From: an uncultured Lachnospiraceae bacterium
GTDB lineage: Bacteria; Bacillota; Clostridia; Lachnospirales; Lachnospiraceae
DNA: 18,308 bases
Direction of reading: 5' to 3'
NCBI GenBank assembly: GCA_937950565.1
Contig: CALFCS010000109.1
Span: forward strand, 1-18,308
The notes beneath the pieces were generated by a model. It was not told where the DNA came from. It worked only from the letters and a program-made list of their open reading frames with translations, and did no database searches. Position 1 is the first letter of the stretch, and the number at the start of each line of letters is the position of its first letter. Positions 1 to 7,595 of the stretch are shown here, piece after piece. The translations under genes and the position numbers were made by a program.

Positions 1-969
1 TGTATTTGTCACAAACAAATCATCACCTACAAGCTGTATATGAAGTCCCAGTCTTGTACTGAGAAGCTCCCAGCCGTCCCAGTCTTCTTCATCCAGCGGG
101 TCTTCAATCGAAGCAATCGGAAATTCCTCTGCCAGTTCTTCATAATAATCAATCAGCTCTTCCGCAGAGCGAACCATATTTTCCCCCTGGAAGACATATT
201 TTCCGAATTTTTTGTCATACAGTTCTGTCGCAGCAACGTCCAGTGCAAGCACAATATCCTCTCCCGGTTTATACCCTGCTTCTCTTACTGCATTTACGAT
301 AAATGTAAGCGCCGCCTTTGCATCCGGAAGATCCGGCGCAAACCCGCCTTCATCTCCTACCCCGGTGCTGAGCCCTTCCTTCTTTAAAAGATCTTTCAGC
401 GCATGATAAATCTCCGCGCACATACGAAGACCTTCTTTAAAACAGCATGCGCCGACAGGCATAATCATGAATTCCTGAATATCAATCGAATTGTCGGCAT
501 GTTTTCCTCCATTCATGATATTCATCATCGGCACCGGCATTTTCTTTGCATTTGTTCCGCCCAGATAGGCATAAAGAGGCTGCCCAAGCGCTGTGGCCGC
601 CGCCCTGGCCGCTGCCATAGACACTCCCAGCATTGCATTTGCACCAAGGTTTGATTTGTCTTGCGTGCCGTCAAGCCTAAGAAGCGTCCTGTCTACTGCC
701 GCTTGTTCAAACACATTGATACCTATCATTTCCGGAGCAATCCGGGAATTAATATGGTCCACAGCCATAGATACGCCCAATCCTCCATATCTCTTTTGTC
801 CATCCCTAAGCTCCAGCGCTTCAAACTGACCGGTGGACGCTCCCGACGGCACACTTGCCCTCCCACGGAATCTGTCCCCCGCAAGTACTTCTGCTTCTAT
901 TGTTGGATTCCCTCTGGAATCTAGAATTTCTCTTGCGAACACATCCGTAATTGGTAAATATTTATGCAT
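1..969 (-). CDS. eno: Enolase (phosphopyruvate hydratase), N-terminal 323 residues; 3' end outside window
   Basis: Enolase converts 2-phosphoglycerate to phosphoenolpyruvate in glycolysis, in the cytosol. The frame is open from 969 to the window edge. It has the family N-terminus REILDSRGNPT (13-23), the mobile loop SGASTG (42-47), NGGKHADN with His157 and Glu166, and GDEGGF with Glu207. The three Mg2+ ligands are Asp244 (ALDVAATE), Glu289 (SIEDP) and Asp316 (VGDDLF). All lie within one or two residues of their E. coli positions. About 105 C-terminal residues, including the catalytic lysine, fall outside the window. The start at 969 is chosen because AAGGAGG sits 8 nt upstream. An in-frame ATG six codons earlier overlaps that site and is less likely. 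The gene is last in the visible purine-glmM-eno series, 72 nt after glmM, and a hairpin covers part of its ribosome binding site. Confidence 0.97.
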   Translation of the reverse strand, partial: MHKYLPITDVFAREILDSRGNPTIEAEVLAGDRFRGRASVPSGASTGQFEALELRDGQKRYGGLGVSMAVDHINSRIAPEMIGINVFEQAAVDRTLLRLDGTQDKSNLGANAMLGVSMAAARAAATALGQPLYAYLGGTNAKKMPVPMMNIMNGGKHADNSIDIQEFMIMPVGACCFKEGLRMCAEIYHALKDLLKKEGLSTGVGDEGGFAPDLPDAKAALTFIVNAVREAGYKPGEDIVLALDVAATELYDKKFGKYVFQGENMVRSAEELIDYYEELAEEFPIASIEDPLDEEDWDGWELLSTRLGLHIQLVGDDLFVTNT

Positions 970-980
970 TCTCAATTCCT

Positions 981-1016
981 CCTTCATAAAAGTAACTGTC
1001 CTGTTACTTATGAAGG
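981..1016 (-). promoter_or_regulatory. Hairpin in the eno leader overlapping its Shine-Dalgarno sequence
   Basis: On the minus strand the arm CCTTCATAAGTAAC (1016-1003) pairs with GTTAC-TT-TTATGAAGG (996-981). This gives 14 base pairs, a 2-nt TT bulge and a 6-nt loop. No T-run follows, so it does not look like an intrinsic terminator. The last four bases of the 3' arm are the AAGG of the eno site AAGGAGG (984-978). Folding would therefore partly hide the eno ribosome binding site. It could control eno translation relative to glmM or be an mRNA processing or stability element. The structure is read directly from the sequence; the function is inferred. Confidence 0.6.
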
Positions 1017-1041
1017 ATATTATGTGCGGAATCTCTTTTTC

Positions 1042-2388
1042 TTATTCTGCCACAAGACCTTCTGCTTTAATTACATCGACTACCTGGCCGACATATTTTA
1101 CACAAAGCTCATCGGTCGATGCTTCTACCATAACCCTGATGACAGGTTCTGTACCACTTTCTCTTACGAGAATACGTCCGTCATCGCCAAGCGCTGCGGC
1201 AACTGCATCCACTGCTTTTATCACTTCCGGATTCTCACGTGCTGTCTTCTTATCAAATACTCTGACATTCTGAAGAAGCTGCGGATAAATCTTTACCGGC
1301 TCAGCAAGCTTTGCGAGCGTCATTTTCTTTTCCAGCATAACCTCCATAATCATAAGGGAAGTCAGAATACCATCACCTGTTGTCGCATGTTTGCTGAATA
1401 TGATATGTCCGGACTGCTCTCCGCCAAGGCAGAAATTATTCTGCACCATATTTTCATATACATATTTATCGCCGACTGCCGTCTTCTCATATTTCATGCC
1501 GATTTTATCACATGCCTTATATAAACCAAGATTAGACATAATCGTTGTAACAATCGTATCTCCGTTCAGACGTCCGTTTTCTTTCAGATATTTACCGCAG
1601 ATATAAAGAATCAGGTCACCGTCTACCACGTTACCATTCTCATCTACTGCAATACATCTGTCCGCATCTCCGTCATAGGCAAAGCCTACATCCAGCTTCT
1701 TCTCTTTTACATACTGCTGCAATACTTCAATGTGAGTAGAACCACAATTTGTATTGATGTTCGTTCCATCCGGCTCACAATTAATGACATAAGTCTTCGC
1801 ACCGAGTGCATCATATACACTTTTTGCTATCGTAAACGCACTTCCGTTTGAGCAGTCAAGACCAACCCTCTTTCCTTCAAAAGAACGTGTCGCAAGTGAA
1901 ATCAGATAACCGATGTAACGGTTTCTTCCTGCCGCATAATCAATCGTGCGGCCGATTTTCTCTTTCTTTGCAAGGGGAAGCTCGCCCATTTCTCCATCAA
2001 TGTAGCTTTCAATCTTATTTTCAACCTCTGCTTCCATCTTATGCCCTTTTCCATTGATAATCTTAATTCCATTATCATAGAACGGATTATGGCTTGCCGA
2101 AATCATAATACCACAGTCGAACCCTTCTGTTCTTGTTACATAGGACACACTTGGTGTTGTTGTAACATGAAGAAGATATGCATTTGCCCCGGACGCAGTA
2201 AGACCTGCCGCCAGCGCATACTCAAACATATAGCTGCTTCTTCTGGTATCCTTTCCAATCACAACCTTTGCCTGATGCTCCTGGCCATAATACCAGCCCA
2301 GAAATCTTCCTACCTTAAATGCATGTTCTACTGTCAGGACTTCATTTGCCTCTCCTCGAAAACCATCTGTTCCAAAATATTTACCCAT
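1042..2388 (-). CDS. glmM: Phosphoglucosamine mutase GlmM
   Basis: GlmM converts glucosamine-6-phosphate to glucosamine-1-phosphate, leading to UDP-GlcNAc for peptidoglycan. The 448 residues match the usual family length. Visible motifs are the N-terminal KYFGTDGFRGE, the phosphoserine loop ISASHNP with catalytic Ser99, the Mg2+ loop DGDADR (Asp239, Asp241, Asp243), and the C-terminal phosphate-binding loop RESGTEPVIRV. The GTDGFRG start and size favour GlmM over phosphomannomutase or phosphoglucomutase of the same superfamily. The ATG at 2388 has AAAGGGG 9 nt upstream. It lies 27 nt after the AICAR transformylase gene. A TATAAT in that gap (2410-2405) has no acceptable -35 element, so co-transcription from the purO promoter is most likely. 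Confidence 0.95.
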   Translation of the reverse strand: MGKYFGTDGFRGEANEVLTVEHAFKVGRFLGWYYGQEHQAKVVIGKDTRRSSYMFEYALAAGLTASGANAYLLHVTTTPSVSYVTRTEGFDCGIMISASHNPFYDNGIKIINGKGHKMEAEVENKIESYIDGEMGELPLAKKEKIGRTIDYAAGRNRYIGYLISLATRSFEGKRVGLDCSNGSAFTIAKSVYDALGAKTYVINCEPDGTNINTNCGSTHIEVLQQYVKEKKLDVGFAYDGDADRCIAVDENGNVVDGDLILYICGKYLKENGRLNGDTIVTTIMSNLGLYKACDKIGMKYEKTAVGDKYVYENMVQNNFCLGGEQSGHIIFSKHATTGDGILTSLMIMEVMLEKKMTLAKLAEPVKIYPQLLQNVRVFDKKTARENPEVIKAVDAVAAALGDDGRILVRESGTEPVIRVMVEASTDELCVKYVGQVVDVIKAEGLVAE

Positions 2389-2415
2389 TTTTCCAATCCC
2401 CTTTATTATATCGTT

Positions 2416-3594
2416 TTAATGATGGAATAATCTTATTCCCGTAAATGCCATTACCATGTCGTATTTATTACATGTAGCAATCACATTGTCATCTCTTACA
2501 GAACCGCCCGGCTGTGCAACGTATTTCACACCGCTCTTATGCGCACGTTCAATGTTATCGCCAAACGGGAAGAAGGCATCTGAGCCAAGCGCTACATCTG
2601 TCAGTTTGTCAAGCCATTCTCTCTTCGCTTCTCTTGTAAATACTTCCGGCTTCTCCTTAAAGATATTCGGCCATGCATCATCAGCAAGTACATCCATATA
2701 ATCCTCGCCAATGTATAAATCAATCGCATTGTCACGGTCTGCACGGCGGATACCGTCTATAAACGGAAGGTTCATTACCTGCGGTGACTGTCTTAACCAC
2801 CAGTTGTCTGCCTTCTGTCCTGCAAGCCGTGTACAGTGGATTCTGGACTGCTGTCCTGCACCGATACCGATTGCCTGACCGTCTTTTACATAGCACACAG
2901 AATTGGACTGTGTATATTTTAAGGTAATCATAGAAATCGCAAGGTCAATTTTTGCCTGCTCCGTGAGAGCCTTATTCTCCGTCACAATATTAGAAAAGAA
3001 TTCATCATCAATCTTCAGTTCATTTCTGCCCTGCTCAAAAGTGATTCCATATACTTCCTTATGTTCCAGCGCCTCCGGCACATAATCCGGATCAATCTGG
3101 ATTACATTATAATTTCCTTTCTTTTTCTGTTTTAAAATTTCCAGCGCCTCCTCTGTATATCCAGGAGCAATCACGCCGTCGGAAACCTCGCGCTTAATCA
3201 GCCTTGCCGTATCTGCATCACAGACATCAGAAAGAGAAATAAAATCACCGAAGGAAGACATTCTGTCCGCCCCTCTTGCTCTTGCATAAGCACAGGCGAG
3301 TGGAGACAACTCTCCCAGATCATCCACCCAGTATATTTTCGCAAGAGTATCACTCATCGGAAGACCTACTGCCGCCCCTGCCGGTGATACATGTTTAAAA
3401 GATGTTGCCGCCGGAAGTCCGGTTGCTTTTTTCAGCTCACTGACAAGCTGCCAGCCGTTGAAAGCATCCAGGAAGTTGATATATCCCGGTTTTCCATTTA
3501 ATACCTGGATTGGAAGCTCGCTCCCATCTGCCATATAGATTCTGGAAGGCTTCTGGTTCGGATTACAGCCGTACTTTAATTCTAATTCTTTCAT
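2416..3594 (-). CDS. purH: Stand-alone AICAR transformylase (PurH C-terminal domain only)
   Basis: This enzyme transfers a formyl group from 10-formyltetrahydrofolate to AICAR to give FAICAR, the penultimate step of IMP synthesis. The 392 residues correspond only to the transformylase part of PurH. The N-terminal MGS-like IMP cyclohydrolase domain is absent. SFKHVSPAG carries the catalytic Lys67-His68 pair, equivalent to Lys266-His267 of the vertebrate enzyme. Further family motifs are QSNSVCYVKDGQAIGIGAGQ, DAFFPFGDNIERAH and QPGGSVRDDNVI. GTAAGGAGG lies just before the start. The gene follows the PurO-like cyclohydrolase gene by 11 nt, which supplies the missing activity. The purH symbol is borrowed from the bifunctional family; the gene itself is monofunctional. 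The family call is firm and the pairing is inferred. Confidence 0.93.
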   Translation of the reverse strand: MKELELKYGCNPNQKPSRIYMADGSELPIQVLNGKPGYINFLDAFNGWQLVSELKKATGLPAATSFKHVSPAGAAVGLPMSDTLAKIYWVDDLGELSPLACAYARARGADRMSSFGDFISLSDVCDADTARLIKREVSDGVIAPGYTEEALEILKQKKKGNYNVIQIDPDYVPEALEHKEVYGITFEQGRNELKIDDEFFSNIVTENKALTEQAKIDLAISMITLKYTQSNSVCYVKDGQAIGIGAGQQSRIHCTRLAGQKADNWWLRQSPQVMNLPFIDGIRRADRDNAIDLYIGEDYMDVLADDAWPNIFKEKPEVFTREAKREWLDKLTDVALGSDAFFPFGDNIERAHKSGVKYVAQPGGSVRDDNVIATCNKYDMVMAFTGIRLFHH

Positions 3595-3605
3595 TCGTAT
3601 CCTCC

Positions 3606-4319
3606 TTACTGATTCTTATTTACAATCTTTGTCTCATAGGTTCCATCTGCAATATTAATATAACGCACGAACAAAGATACTTTATTGTCTTCATTCAGGC
3701 TATTCCATAAAGTATCTGTAAATGCATCCATATCATCTGGAATTGCAACCAGCTTCGGCTCCCCTTCAAAGCTTGGAAGCGGATTGCCGTCACATTTGTA
3801 TGTATGAATAAAATGTCCTTCTCCCGCCGCCGGATTCTCGTATGCAAACGTATAACGGTTACAGCTCTGCGGATTTCCATTATTACTCTTTAAGATAGAC
3901 ATTGCATAATTATAACTTCCATTTTCAATATGCATTACTCCGGAAATTCTTGGAGTATAATTCGGGCCGTCCGGCTCAAATTCCCGGCTTCTCAAGCACT
4001 GTTCAAATGTCATCTGTTTATCCATGCCTTCATAGATCGTATCTGTCTGATCCCCGTTTGTCACAATCGTCTTATTACCAAGCACACGCACTGGTGCATA
4101 AATAATCAGACTTGGATCTATAAGCTTAGACGGATCAAATGCTTGTGTACGAATCCCTTCTCCCTCTTCTACGAAGATACGGTTTCGGCTGTTCTCACTT
4201 CTTCCCATAATAAAATATGCGGTCACTGCTTTTGTTCCGTCAGCACTTTTTCCTATGATGATGCCACGCCCCGGATATGAATTCTCCTGCAGTTCTTTTT
4301 CAAGATTTAACATTTCCAT
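3606..4319 (-). CDS. purO: IMP cyclohydrolase, archaeal PurO type
   Basis: Predicted to close the ring of FAICAR to give IMP, the last step of de novo purine synthesis. The 237 residues resemble the PurO family (IMP_cyclohyd) first described in methanogenic archaea, not the MGS-like domain of bacterial PurH. Recognisable segments are NSYPGRGIIIG near the N-terminus, YFIMGRSENSRNR, FDPSKLIDPSLIIY, YTPRISG and AGEGHFIHTY. The start at 4319 is preferred because AAGGAG (4333-4328) lies 8 nt upstream. A frame-open ATG at 4340 would overlap that site and has no clear site of its own. It is first in a minus-strand operon behind a good sigma-A promoter. The transformylase gene follows after 11 nt, so the two probably act in sequence. 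The family assignment rests on recalled motifs and the neighbour. Confidence 0.87.
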   Translation of the reverse strand: MEMLNLEKELQENSYPGRGIIIGKSADGTKAVTAYFIMGRSENSRNRIFVEEGEGIRTQAFDPSKLIDPSLIIYAPVRVLGNKTIVTNGDQTDTIYEGMDKQMTFEQCLRSREFEPDGPNYTPRISGVMHIENGSYNYAMSILKSNNGNPQSCNRYTFAYENPAAGEGHFIHTYKCDGNPLPSFEGEPKLVAIPDDMDAFTDTLWNSLNEDNKVSLFVRYINIADGTYETKIVNKNQ

Positions 4320-4364
4320 GAATATGTCTCCTTCTTTCATTCGTTCATTTTCGCTACGCTTTTC

Positions 4365-4393
4365 ATTATATATAAAATCTATATGTTTTTCCA
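4365..4393 (-). promoter_or_regulatory. Sigma-A-type promoter for the purO-purH-glmM-eno operon
   Basis: On the minus strand a TGGAAA -35 (4393-4388, 4 of 6 consensus), a 17-nt spacer and a perfect TATAAT -10 (4370-4365) precede purO by about 45 nt. No PurR box or riboswitch-like structure was recognised in the short leader. Confidence 0.6.
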
Positions 4394-4406
4394 GTAGTAT
4401 TTGTGC

Positions 4407-4412
4407 TAAAAT
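4407..4412 (+). promoter_or_regulatory. Possible -10 element for the lipoprotein operon
   Basis: TAAAAT lies 29 nt before the lipoprotein start codon, at a sensible distance. At 17-nt spacing the upstream hexamer is TGTTTT, a poor -35. The element is supported mainly by position. If real, it sits back to back with the purO promoter. Confidence 0.25.
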
Positions 4413-4441
4413 AAAGGAATCAAGATTTTATGGAGGATTTT

Positions 4442-5536
4442 ATGAAAAAACAAAGATTATTTTTACTGTGCCTTATCGTTTTCACATTTCTTTTATGCGG
4501 CTGTAATACCGGGAAATCTGCGTCCGAATACGTCGGGGAACAGATTACATCCATGAAAGAGGGGAACACGGACATCTTCTCACCCCTTCTTGAACAAGGA
4601 ATCGCGAAAAGCAGTTCTTCTTATGCCCTGTCTTTTACAGAGGAATTAAAGGCCGATTACCTTGACTTTCTGCAGACTACAGCCCGGGCTGCCCAGTTTA
4701 AGGTGTCCCCTGCAAAGAAAACCGGAAAAGACACTTATTCCGTAACCGTAACCTTTGCTCCTCTGGACATCAGGAACACCATGCAGGATATTGTTTCTTC
4801 TTATCAAACTTCTATGGCCTCTGCCGATTTGACAGCAGAAACTACTGCTCTTCTTACCGAATGTGAAAAAGCAATTTCTGATTCGCCTGTTTATACATCA
4901 GAAACTTATATTACACTGGATGTGTCTGAGAAAGAGGACGGTTACCAGATTGATGCCGGCGACATTGACGAATTCTACAACCTGGTATTTTCCGGTTTTG
5001 ATTATATGTATCCTTTCGAATCTGTCTGCGAACTGTTAAACGCCCGTGACTTTATCCTCGCAGAGCTTAACGGGATCTTCAAAGGCGATGTTTCCGGACT
5101 GGTAAAACATATAGATGGAACAGAAGAGGAGCTTCTTGCCGAGTGTCAGAGTCAGATAAACTTTACTATTCCGGAGCAGTTTTCTTCTGATTATACTGAC
5201 AGGTACTATGCCGCCTTAAAAGCTCTGCTCGGCGTTTGCCAATATGATGTCGGCATTCCCAGAAAAGAGGAAGGGCTGTCCCGCTATACAGTCGATATAA
5301 CCGTAACTCCGAACAACGGTCTTCTTCAGACAATAAATGAACTGGGAAATTCCACTTTTTCTTCCGTGCAGGCATTTTCCAAAACAACTGTTGAAAAGCT
5401 GGAGCAGTACGCAGCCGCCCCTGTATATGGGGAACCGACTGTAGTACCCGTTTCCTTTTCCCTTTTTTCCGCTCCCACCGAGGAAGACACCGCATCTTTT
5501 GAACTGCTCGCAAATACAATCCTTCCGGGAGAATAA
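4442..5536 (+). CDS. Putative lipoprotein with two diverged copies of one domain
   Basis: A 364-residue predicted surface lipoprotein of unknown function. Residues 1-20 form a basic and hydrophobic signal peptide ending in a lipobox (LLCG) before Cys21. The mature part looks like an internal duplication. Residues about 27-186 match about 201-363 in order and pattern. SEYVGEQITSMKEGN parallels RDFILAELNGIFKGD. FTEELKADYLDFL parallels FSSDYTDRYYAAL. DTYSVTVTFAPLDIRNTMQDI parallels SRYTVDITVTPNNGLLQTINEL in part, and each copy contains PVY before a beta-rich end. The start at 4442 is chosen for GGAGG 5 nt upstream; an in-frame ATG at 4430 overlaps that site. The radical SAM gene follows after 30 nt. 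A role in binding a ligand or the envelope is possible but unproved. Confidence 0.8.
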   Translation: MKKQRLFLLCLIVFTFLLCGCNTGKSASEYVGEQITSMKEGNTDIFSPLLEQGIAKSSSSYALSFTEELKADYLDFLQTTARAAQFKVSPAKKTGKDTYSVTVTFAPLDIRNTMQDIVSSYQTSMASADLTAETTALLTECEKAISDSPVYTSETYITLDVSEKEDGYQIDAGDIDEFYNLVFSGFDYMYPFESVCELLNARDFILAELNGIFKGDVSGLVKHIDGTEEELLAECQSQINFTIPEQFSSDYTDRYYAALKALLGVCQYDVGIPRKEEGLSRYTVDITVTPNNGLLQTINELGNSTFSSVQAFSKTTVEKLEQYAAAPVYGEPTVVPVSFSLFSAPTEEDTASFELLANTILPGE

Positions 5537-5566
5537 AAGAATTGATTTGAATATTTAGGATATGCT

Positions 5567-6514
5567 ATGATAATTAACACCAGACAACAAAAAAAATGGG
5601 GCGAAAAACGATATTATTCCCTGGATTTTTATCTCAAACAAACTTACGGGGAAAAGTTATATAAGCTTTCTTTAAATGGCGGCATGACCTGTCCGAACCG
5701 TGACGGCACGCTGGGAAGAAGAGGCTGTATCTTCTGCAGCCAGGGCGGCTCCGGAGACTTTGCCTGCAACTCATCTCTTTCTGTCACAGAGCAGATTGAG
5801 CAGGGCAAAACGCTCGTCAGGAACAAGCATACAGGCAGTGGGTATATCGCATATTTCCAGGCTTATACGAATACTTATGCGTCCCTTGATTATTTAAGAA
5901 AATTATATACAGAAGCGATTCTGCATCCGGACATCCGGATTCTATCCATCGCCACCAGACCGGATTGTCTCGGAAGTGATGTGATTCATCTTCTTACGGA
6001 GCTGAACCGGATCAAACCGGTATGGGTAGAGCTCGGTCTCCAGACAGTTCATGAGGAAAGCGCTGTATTTATCCGCCGGGGTTATCAACTGCCTGTATTT
6101 GAAAAAGCGGTAGCGGATTTGCGCCGTGCGGATATTTCAGTCATTGTCCATACCATTCTGGGGCTTCCGGGTGAAGACACCGCAATGATGCTGGCAACGA
6201 TGCATTACCTGAACACTCTGGATATCCAGGGTGTAAAGCTTCAGTTACTGCACATACTAAAGGACACAGATCTCGCCACATACTATGAAAGTCATCCGTT
6301 TCCTGTCTTATCGGAGGAAGAATATATCCGGCTTCTTGGAAAATGTATCGGACATCTAAGACCGGATATTGTCATTCACCGCCTGACAGGAGACGGTCCG
6401 AAAGCGCTTCTCATCGCCCCTTTATGGAGCAGCAATAAACGACATGTATTAAACAGCATACATGCCTGGCTGAAAGCACAGGACATCTGGCAGGGAAAGG
6501 AGTTATTATTATGA
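5567..6514 (+). CDS. Radical SAM protein of the YtqA/YhcC (TIGR01212) family
   Basis: A 315-residue cytosolic radical SAM enzyme. The [4Fe-4S]-binding cysteines are Cys42, Cys54 and Cys57, with the wide CX11CX2C spacing typical of the YtqA/YhcC group and related to Elp3, in place of the usual CX3CX2C. The N-terminal WGEKRYYSLDFYLKQTYG and the TCPNRDGT motif are also characteristic. Later segments include IRILSIATRPDC, VWVELGLQTVHEES and VHTILGLPGED, which fit the radical SAM barrel. The substrate is not known from sequence. The start has only a weak TAGGA site. It begins 30 nt after the lipoprotein gene, and its stop overlaps the DUF4364 start by 4 nt (ATGA), so the two are probably translationally coupled. 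Confidence 0.9.
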   Translation: MIINTRQQKKWGEKRYYSLDFYLKQTYGEKLYKLSLNGGMTCPNRDGTLGRRGCIFCSQGGSGDFACNSSLSVTEQIEQGKTLVRNKHTGSGYIAYFQAYTNTYASLDYLRKLYTEAILHPDIRILSIATRPDCLGSDVIHLLTELNRIKPVWVELGLQTVHEESAVFIRRGYQLPVFEKAVADLRRADISVIVHTILGLPGEDTAMMLATMHYLNTLDIQGVKLQLLHILKDTDLATYYESHPFPVLSEEEYIRLLGKCIGHLRPDIVIHRLTGDGPKALLIAPLWSSNKRHVLNSIHAWLKAQDIWQGKELLL

Positions 6515-7038
6515 CAGAAGTATTAAAATTATATAAGCTGATTATTCTCTATATGCTGAATAAAGTTGATTTCCCGTTAACAAATTCACAGCTTTCAGAA
6601 TTTATTCTGAATGAAGGCTACACAACCTATTTTAAGCTCCAGCAGGCAATTTCTGAATTGATAAATTCTGGATTTATTCGTGAAGAATCCACGCACAGCC
6701 GTACTTTTTACCATCTGACAGAAGAAGGCGCCGAGACAATCCGATATTTTAAAAATGATATTTCTCCCGCAATCAAGTCAGATATTGATAAGTTTCTTCA
6801 CGAAAAAAAATACGAACTTAAAGACGAAGTTTCTGTAAAATCAGACTATTACCGTAACTCGAACGGGGAATACTCCGTCCGCTGTCAGGTCATCGAACAA
6901 GGAATCCCGCTGATTGACCTTACCATAACTTCTCCTACAGAAGAAGAAGCATCCAGAGCTGCAAATAGCTGGCAGCAAAAGAATCAGGAAATATATGCTC
7001 TGATTATGAAGAATTTATTTTCCAATCGAAAGGAGTAG
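6511..7038 (+). CDS. DUF4364 family protein, winged-helix regulator-like
   Basis: A 175-residue protein of the Clostridia-associated DUF4364 family. The first 85 or so residues read as a winged helix-turn-helix: helices around KLYKLIILYMLNKVDFPLT and NSQLSEFILNEGY, a recognition-like helix TTYFKLQQAISELINSGFI, then a wing with HLTEEGAETIRYF. The C-terminal half is a beta-rich domain with an acidic tail helix. DNA binding is plausible, but the target is unknown. AAAGGAG lies 8 nt before the start. The gene overlaps the radical SAM gene by 4 nt and is 5 nt before the first transporter gene, so it is firmly within the operon. It could regulate this operon or be a widely conserved family member of unrelated role. 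Confidence 0.87.
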   Translation: MTEVLKLYKLIILYMLNKVDFPLTNSQLSEFILNEGYTTYFKLQQAISELINSGFIREESTHSRTFYHLTEEGAETIRYFKNDISPAIKSDIDKFLHEKKYELKDEVSVKSDYYRNSNGEYSVRCQVIEQGIPLIDLTITSPTEEEASRAANSWQQKNQEIYALIMKNLFSNRKE

Positions 7039-7043
7039 ATTTT

Positions 7044-7595
7044 ATGAATTTTCGTAAATTAGGTGAATTATATAGCAGTTTTTTTCGAGTCGGCATCCTT
7101 ACCTTTGGAGGCGGGCTGGCTATGCTGCCAATGCTGCAGCGTGAAGTCGTAGACCAGAGAAAATGGTGCACGGAAGAGGAAATTCTGGATATGTATGCCA
7201 TTGGACAATGTACTCCGGGAGTCATTGCCGTAAATACTGCAACTTATGTTGGTTATAAGCAGGCTGGCTTTTTCGGAGGTGTATGCGCCACCCTGGGAGT
7301 GGTATCCCCATCTCTGATTATTATCAGCCTGATTGCCTCAATCCTTCAAAACTTTATTCATCTTCCGGCAGTTATTCATGCACTTGCAGGTATCCGCATT
7401 GTCGTATGTGCCCTGATGCTCAATACCGTATTCACGATGGCACAGAAGGGAATCGCAGACAAGCTCGGCATCGCAATATTTACCGGCGGTTTTATTCTTG
7501 CATGCTTCACCCCGGTTCCTACAGCCATGATCATCGTACTGGCCGGAATCATTGGAATCATCGCAAAGAAATTTGGAGGAAAAAAGGAATCATGA
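7044..7595 (+). CDS. Chromate transporter (CHR) family half-size protein, first of a pair
   Basis: A 183-residue integral membrane protein with one CHR domain. FFRVGILTFGGGLAMLPML near the N-terminus and CTPGVIAVNTATYVGY are the signature parts. Several hydrophobic segments follow, and the C-terminus is basic (KKFGGKKES). Short-chain CHR proteins are usually encoded as adjacent pairs that together equal one full-length transporter, as here. Chromate export is the name-giving activity of the family; the natural substrate in an anaerobe may be another oxyanion. AAAGGAG lies 8 nt before the ATG. The stop overlaps the start of the second half by 4 nt. Confidence 0.88.
   Translation: MNFRKLGELYSSFFRVGILTFGGGLAMLPMLQREVVDQRKWCTEEEILDMYAIGQCTPGVIAVNTATYVGYKQAGFFGGVCATLGVVSPSLIIISLIASILQNFIHLPAVIHALAGIRIVVCALMLNTVFTMAQKGIADKLGIAIFTGGFILACFTPVPTAMIIVLAGIIGIIAKKFGGKKES

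Noticed and set aside
40..924. Overlapping plus-strand open frames across the left end
   Set aside because: They are antisense to an enolase frame whose conserved residues are continuous from 969 to the edge.
2405..2410. TATAAT before glmM as a promoter
   Set aside because: No hexamer resembling TTGACA at 16-18 nt spacing.
2424..2439. Inverted repeat GGAATAA-GA-TTATTCC at the transformylase 3' end
   Set aside because: AT-rich, 2-nt loop if fully paired, lies in the last codons and lacks a T-run; not convincing as a terminator.
4320..4340. Upstream ATG of purO at 4340
   Set aside because: It would place the AAGGAG site inside the coding region; the 4319 start has ideal spacing.
5166..5519. 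A 117-codon minus-strand open frame inside the lipoprotein gene
   Set aside because: Arg/Lys/Cys-rich shadow composition, no ribosome binding site, and the plus-strand frame has a signal peptide and duplicated domain.
7283..7591. Upstream extension of the second CHR open frame to 7283
   Set aside because: It is out of frame within the first CHR gene, has Cys/His/Arg-rich shadow composition, and the ATG at 7592 has a ribosome binding site and starts the CHR domain.
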